DNA of 7,994 nt from an uncultured Clostridia bacterium (lineage in GTDB: Bacteria > Bacillota > Clostridia > Christensenellales > Borkfalkiaceae), in the NCBI GenBank assembly GCA_946627905.1, contig CAMOVY010000049.1, positions 1 to 7,994 on the forward strand, written 5' to 3'. Made by a program: the position numbers and the translations under genes. This document shows positions 5,595 through 7,994 of this stretch, one piece after another (positions within the stretch are counted from its first letter, which is position 1; every line of letters begins with the position of its first letter). A model generated the notes under the pieces. That model was not told the DNA's origin, searched no databases, and saw only the letters and a program-made list of their open reading frames with translations.

Positions 5595-7286
5595 TTAAGA
5601 ATATTTTTTACTGTCGTTTTCACGGATTTCCGTTCTGCGTATCTTGCCGCTTATGGTCTTTGGCAGACTATCCACAAACTCTATAACGCGCGGATATTTA
5701 TACGGCGCGGTATGGGTTTTAACGAATTCCTGCAATTCCTTTACAAGTTCGTCGGACGGAGTATAGCCGTTTTTCAGCACGATGGTCGCTTTGACTTTAA
5801 AGCCGCGCTTTACGTCAGGCACGCCGGTGACGGCAACTTCTAACACCGACGGGTGTTCCATAAGCACGCTTTCCACTTCGAACGGACCTATTCTGTAGCC
5901 CGAAGACTTTATCACGTCGTCGTTTCTGCCTATATACTTGATAAAGCCGTGCTCGTCCATATACGCCGTATCGCCCGTATGGAAATATCCGTTCCGCCAA
6001 CTGTATTCGGTCGCTTCGGCGTCGTGATAATAACCGCACATAACCCCGCAAGGCTTGTGTTTAAGGGTTGCTTTTATGCAGATTTCACCCGCTTCCCCGG
6101 GGAGACTGTCAAGCCCGTTCGCGTCCAGAATATGCACGTCGTACCCCGGCATCGGTCTTCCGATAAAGCCCGAAACGGGTTCTGCGTAATGTCCTAACGT
6201 GCCTATACAACAGGTAGTTTCCGTCTGACCGAAACCTTCGTGTATCGAAAGCCCCGTGTATTCCTTCCATTTGTTGAAAATATCGGGATTTAACGCTTCG
6301 CCCGCGGCACAACAATGATGCAAAGACGATAAATCGTATTTGCTTACGTCGTTTTGTAGCATAAAGCGGTACATTGTCGGCGGAACGCAAAAAGTGTTGA
6401 CTTTGTATTTTGAAAGCACTTCGAGTATGTCCGCGCCGTCGAATTTATCGAAATCGTAGACTAAAACTGCAGATTCGCCGAACCATTGACCGTAAAATTT
6501 GCCCCAAAGAGATTTAAGCCAGCCCGTATCGGATATGGTAAAGTGCAAACCGCCCACTTCTACCCTATGCCAGAAAACGCCCGTTACGATATGTCCCAAA
6601 GGATAGGTGTGGTTATGCAATATCATTTTGGGGTAGCCCGTAGTACCCGAAGAAAAGGACATAAGCATTATATCGCTTGCGTTTACCGCGTCTTTGCCTT
6701 GCGGTCTTTCCCAAATTTCGCTAGCCGACGCAATACCCTCTTCAAAATCTATCCAACCGCCGCCCGCGGGCTTTTTATGCTTGGTAGTGAATTTTAGTTT
6801 TACCGTTTCGCAGTCTTTCGCCACTTCGTCAAAGTGTTCGGTTGAGTCCCCGTCGCCCGTTATGATGACCGCTTTTATTTCGCCCTTGTTGCAACGGTAG
6901 GTGTAGTCCTTGCCGACTAACATATTCGTCGCCTGTACGGCGATTGCGCCTATCTTGTGAAGACCGAGCATTACGAACCAGAAGTAATAACTTCTTTTAA
7001 GCACTAAAAGCACTCTGTCGCCCTTGACAATGCCCTGACTTTTAAGATAGTTCGCCGCCTTATTAGACCAGACTTTCATATCGCGGAAGGTAAAAATCTT
7101 TTCTTCTTTGGTGTTTGAAAGCCAGACCATAGCGGTGGCTTCGGGCTTCTTTTCCGCGAGTTCGTCCATAACGTCGTACGCGAAATTAAAAGTCTCGGGA
7201 TAATCTATTTTATAATTATCCCTTAAATCCTGTAAATCTTTATAAGAATCTCTGTTTCTTCCTGTATATTTTTCGTACATTACCAT
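5595..7286 (-). CDS. AMP-forming acyl-CoA synthetase, medium-chain/aromatic (MACS) type
   Basis: Cytosolic ANL-superfamily ligase: acid plus ATP gives an acyl-adenylate, then acyl-CoA plus AMP. The protein is 563 residues. Visible motifs: SSGTTGYPK at 212-220 (ATP phosphate loop), SDTGWLKSLWG at 252-262 (seen in the MACS group), GFGQTETT at 351-358 (adenine motif), YFHTGD at 434-439, GRNDDVIK at 453-460 at the hinge to the C-terminal domain, and SGKIRR at 546-551 with catalytic K548. The motif set is complete, so it should be active. Substrate cannot be read with confidence; short/medium-chain, branched or aryl acids are candidates, and acetate is less likely given the length. The start at 7286 has AGGAG at 7293-7297 with 6-base spacing; the second ATG at 7280 is worse placed. 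It follows the XRE-cupin regulator by 28 bp and an oxidoreductase tail upstream, suggesting acyl-CoA from keto acids as the shared metabolite. Confidence 0.9.
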   Translation of the reverse strand: MVMYEKYTGRNRDSYKDLQDLRDNYKIDYPETFNFAYDVMDELAEKKPEATAMVWLSNTKEEKIFTFRDMKVWSNKAANYLKSQGIVKGDRVLLVLKRSYYFWFVMLGLHKIGAIAVQATNMLVGKDYTYRCNKGEIKAVIITGDGDSTEHFDEVAKDCETVKLKFTTKHKKPAGGGWIDFEEGIASASEIWERPQGKDAVNASDIMLMSFSSGTTGYPKMILHNHTYPLGHIVTGVFWHRVEVGGLHFTISDTGWLKSLWGKFYGQWFGESAVLVYDFDKFDGADILEVLSKYKVNTFCVPPTMYRFMLQNDVSKYDLSSLHHCCAAGEALNPDIFNKWKEYTGLSIHEGFGQTETTCCIGTLGHYAEPVSGFIGRPMPGYDVHILDANGLDSLPGEAGEICIKATLKHKPCGVMCGYYHDAEATEYSWRNGYFHTGDTAYMDEHGFIKYIGRNDDVIKSSGYRIGPFEVESVLMEHPSVLEVAVTGVPDVKRGFKVKATIVLKNGYTPSDELVKELQEFVKTHTAPYKYPRVIEFVDSLPKTISGKIRRTEIRENDSKKYS

Positions 7287-7314
7287 TTTTTACTCCTTTT
7301 ATGGGCGTAAAAAA

Positions 7315-7866
7315 TCATTTCATAACTACCGCGAGAAACTTTACGGGCGCGTCGCCTAAAACCTTGATGCCGTGCGGCAGACGCGAATTGAAATACGCGC
7401 TGTCGCCTTTATTCAAGTCGTAGGTTATGTTTCCGACCGTAAGCCGCATACTGCCCGAAAGCACGAAATTGAATTCCTGCCCTTCGTGCGTGTGAAGAAT
7501 TTTATCTTCTTCCCCCGGCATACAGGTAACGAAAAACGGTTCGCCTTTTTTGTTTCTGAAAGTATAAGCCAGATGTTTATAGTCGTACGCGCCTTCTTTC
7601 TTTATAAAAAACTCCTGCCCCTTGCGCACTATAGCGCAATCGGAGAGTTTGGGCGAATGCCCCGAAAGAAGATTTATAACGTCAATGCCGAGTATGGTGG
7701 CGACGTTAAGCATAAAACTGAACGAAAAGTCGTGCTTGCCGTCTTCATACTCTTGGTATTCGGATACGGTCTTGCCTAACTTTTCGGCAATTTCTTCGAC
7801 CGACATACCGTTTATTTCGCGAAGTTCGCGAAGCCGCATACCCATTTCCAATAACTGTTCATCCAT
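7315..7866 (-). CDS. XRE-family helix-turn-helix regulator with C-terminal cupin domain
   Basis: Probable DNA-binding regulator of 183 residues. Residues about 8-67 form an XRE helix-turn-helix: RLRELREINGMSVEEIAEKL, then a second helix around TVSEYQEYEDG, ending with the LGIDVINLL segment usual for this fold. Residues about 105-182 form a cupin barrel. Cupin motif 1 is complete, HTHEGQE at 125-131 with the glycine at 138; motif 2 is GDSAYFNSRLPHG with H165. H125, H127, E131 and H165 could hold a metal, so the domain may sense a small ligand. The start at 7866 has a strong AGGAGG (7876-7881) with 9-base spacing that overlaps the upstream stop codon. It sits 13 bp after the oxidoreductase tail and 28 bp before the acyl-CoA synthetase, so it is probably co-transcribed and controls this operon. 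The effector and target site are unknown. Confidence 0.9.
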   Translation of the reverse strand: MDEQLLEMGMRLRELREINGMSVEEIAEKLGKTVSEYQEYEDGKHDFSFSFMLNVATILGIDVINLLSGHSPKLSDCAIVRKGQEFFIKKEGAYDYKHLAYTFRNKKGEPFFVTCMPGEEDKILHTHEGQEFNFVLSGSMRLTVGNITYDLNKGDSAYFNSRLPHGIKVLGDAPVKFLAVVMK

Positions 7867-7879
7867 CTGACCGAACCTC

Positions 7880-7993
7880 CTATTGATAGTTATAGCCTAA
7901 TTCTATCGCCCTTATATTGTTTTTAAGAAGTTCCGCCTTTTTTGCGGGAACCATTTGCGATAGACTGCTTTCAATCTGTTCGAGAGTAAGTAT
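7880..7993 (-). CDS. C-terminal tail of a probable 2-oxoacid:acceptor oxidoreductase subunit (gamma type), partial
   Basis: An open frame enters from the right edge and ends at TAG (7882-7880), leaving 37 residues: LTLEQIESSLSQMVPAKK, then a helix ending NNIRAIELGYNYQ. The pattern of a helix, then VP, then a helix with N...A...G resembles the C-termini of gamma-type subunits of 2-oxoacid:ferredoxin oxidoreductases (KorC, IorB-like), which bind the acceptor side of these thiamine-diphosphate enzymes. The fragment is short and has no catalytic motif, so this is a family guess supported by its acyl-CoA synthetase neighbour. The stop overlaps the Shine-Dalgarno of the regulator gene, so the two are certainly close-coupled on one transcript. 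The coding reading itself is well supported by frame openness and position. Confidence 0.6.
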   Translation of the reverse strand: MLTLEQIESSLSQMVPAKKAELLKNNIRAIELGYNYQ

Positions 7994-7994
7994 C

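Noticed and set aside
1..7994. CRISPR arrays, tRNA or rRNA genes, insertion sequences, phage genes
   Set aside because: Apart from the 251-bp gap before argC, the window is packed with intact metabolic genes; no spaced repeats, cloverleaf-like segments or transposase/integrase motifs were found.

Overview
This 7994-base window reads as a stretch of chromosome from an anaerobic member of the Clostridia (Bacillota). The placement is an inference from three things: strong AGGAG-type ribosome binding sites, a Bacillus/Clostridium-like argCJBDF-car gene order, and a 2-oxoacid:acceptor oxidoreductase linked to an acyl-CoA synthetase. Every gene lies on the minus strand, so transcription runs from high to low coordinates. 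I see no RNA gene, CRISPR array, mobile element or attachment site.

Right part (7994 to 5595), a keto-acid/acyl-CoA operon. The window enters at the C-terminal tail of a probable 2-oxoacid:acceptor oxidoreductase subunit. After 13 bp comes a 183-residue regulator with an XRE helix-turn-helix and a cupin domain. After another 28 bp comes a 563-residue AMP-forming acyl-CoA synthetase of the medium-chain/aromatic (MACS) type. A perfect 18-bp hairpin followed by a short T run (5511-5556) ends this unit. The likely logic is oxidative decarboxylation of a 2-oxo acid, perhaps derived from an amino acid, linked through an acyl-CoA to a synthetase working in either direction, with the XRE-cupin protein as local regulator.

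Middle (5344-5594), a 251-bp intergenic region. It holds the terminator just mentioned, an AT-rich block with TTTATG repeats and a plausible tandem pair of arginine-repressor boxes, and a strong sigma70-type promoter (TTGACT, 18 bp, TATAAT) reading into argC.

Left part (5343 to 1), an arginine biosynthesis operon in the order argC, argJ, argB, argD, argF, carA, with the last gene cut by the window edge. Gaps are 16 and 34 bp, then an 8-bp overlap, a 22-bp gap and a 4-bp ATGA overlap. Together ArgB, ArgC, ArgD and ArgJ make ornithine from N-acetylglutamate (ArgJ recycling the acetyl group), ArgF makes citrulline, and CarA with a presumed downstream CarB supplies carbamoyl phosphate. ArgG and ArgH are not in the window. 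The notable point is ArgC: it belongs to the short, less common class of the enzyme and carries NCGC instead of the usual NPGC at its catalytic cysteine.

This is mostly ordinary core metabolism. No clearly new system is visible; the best leads are the ArgC variant, the candidate ARG boxes and the regulator/synthetase/oxidoreductase operon.
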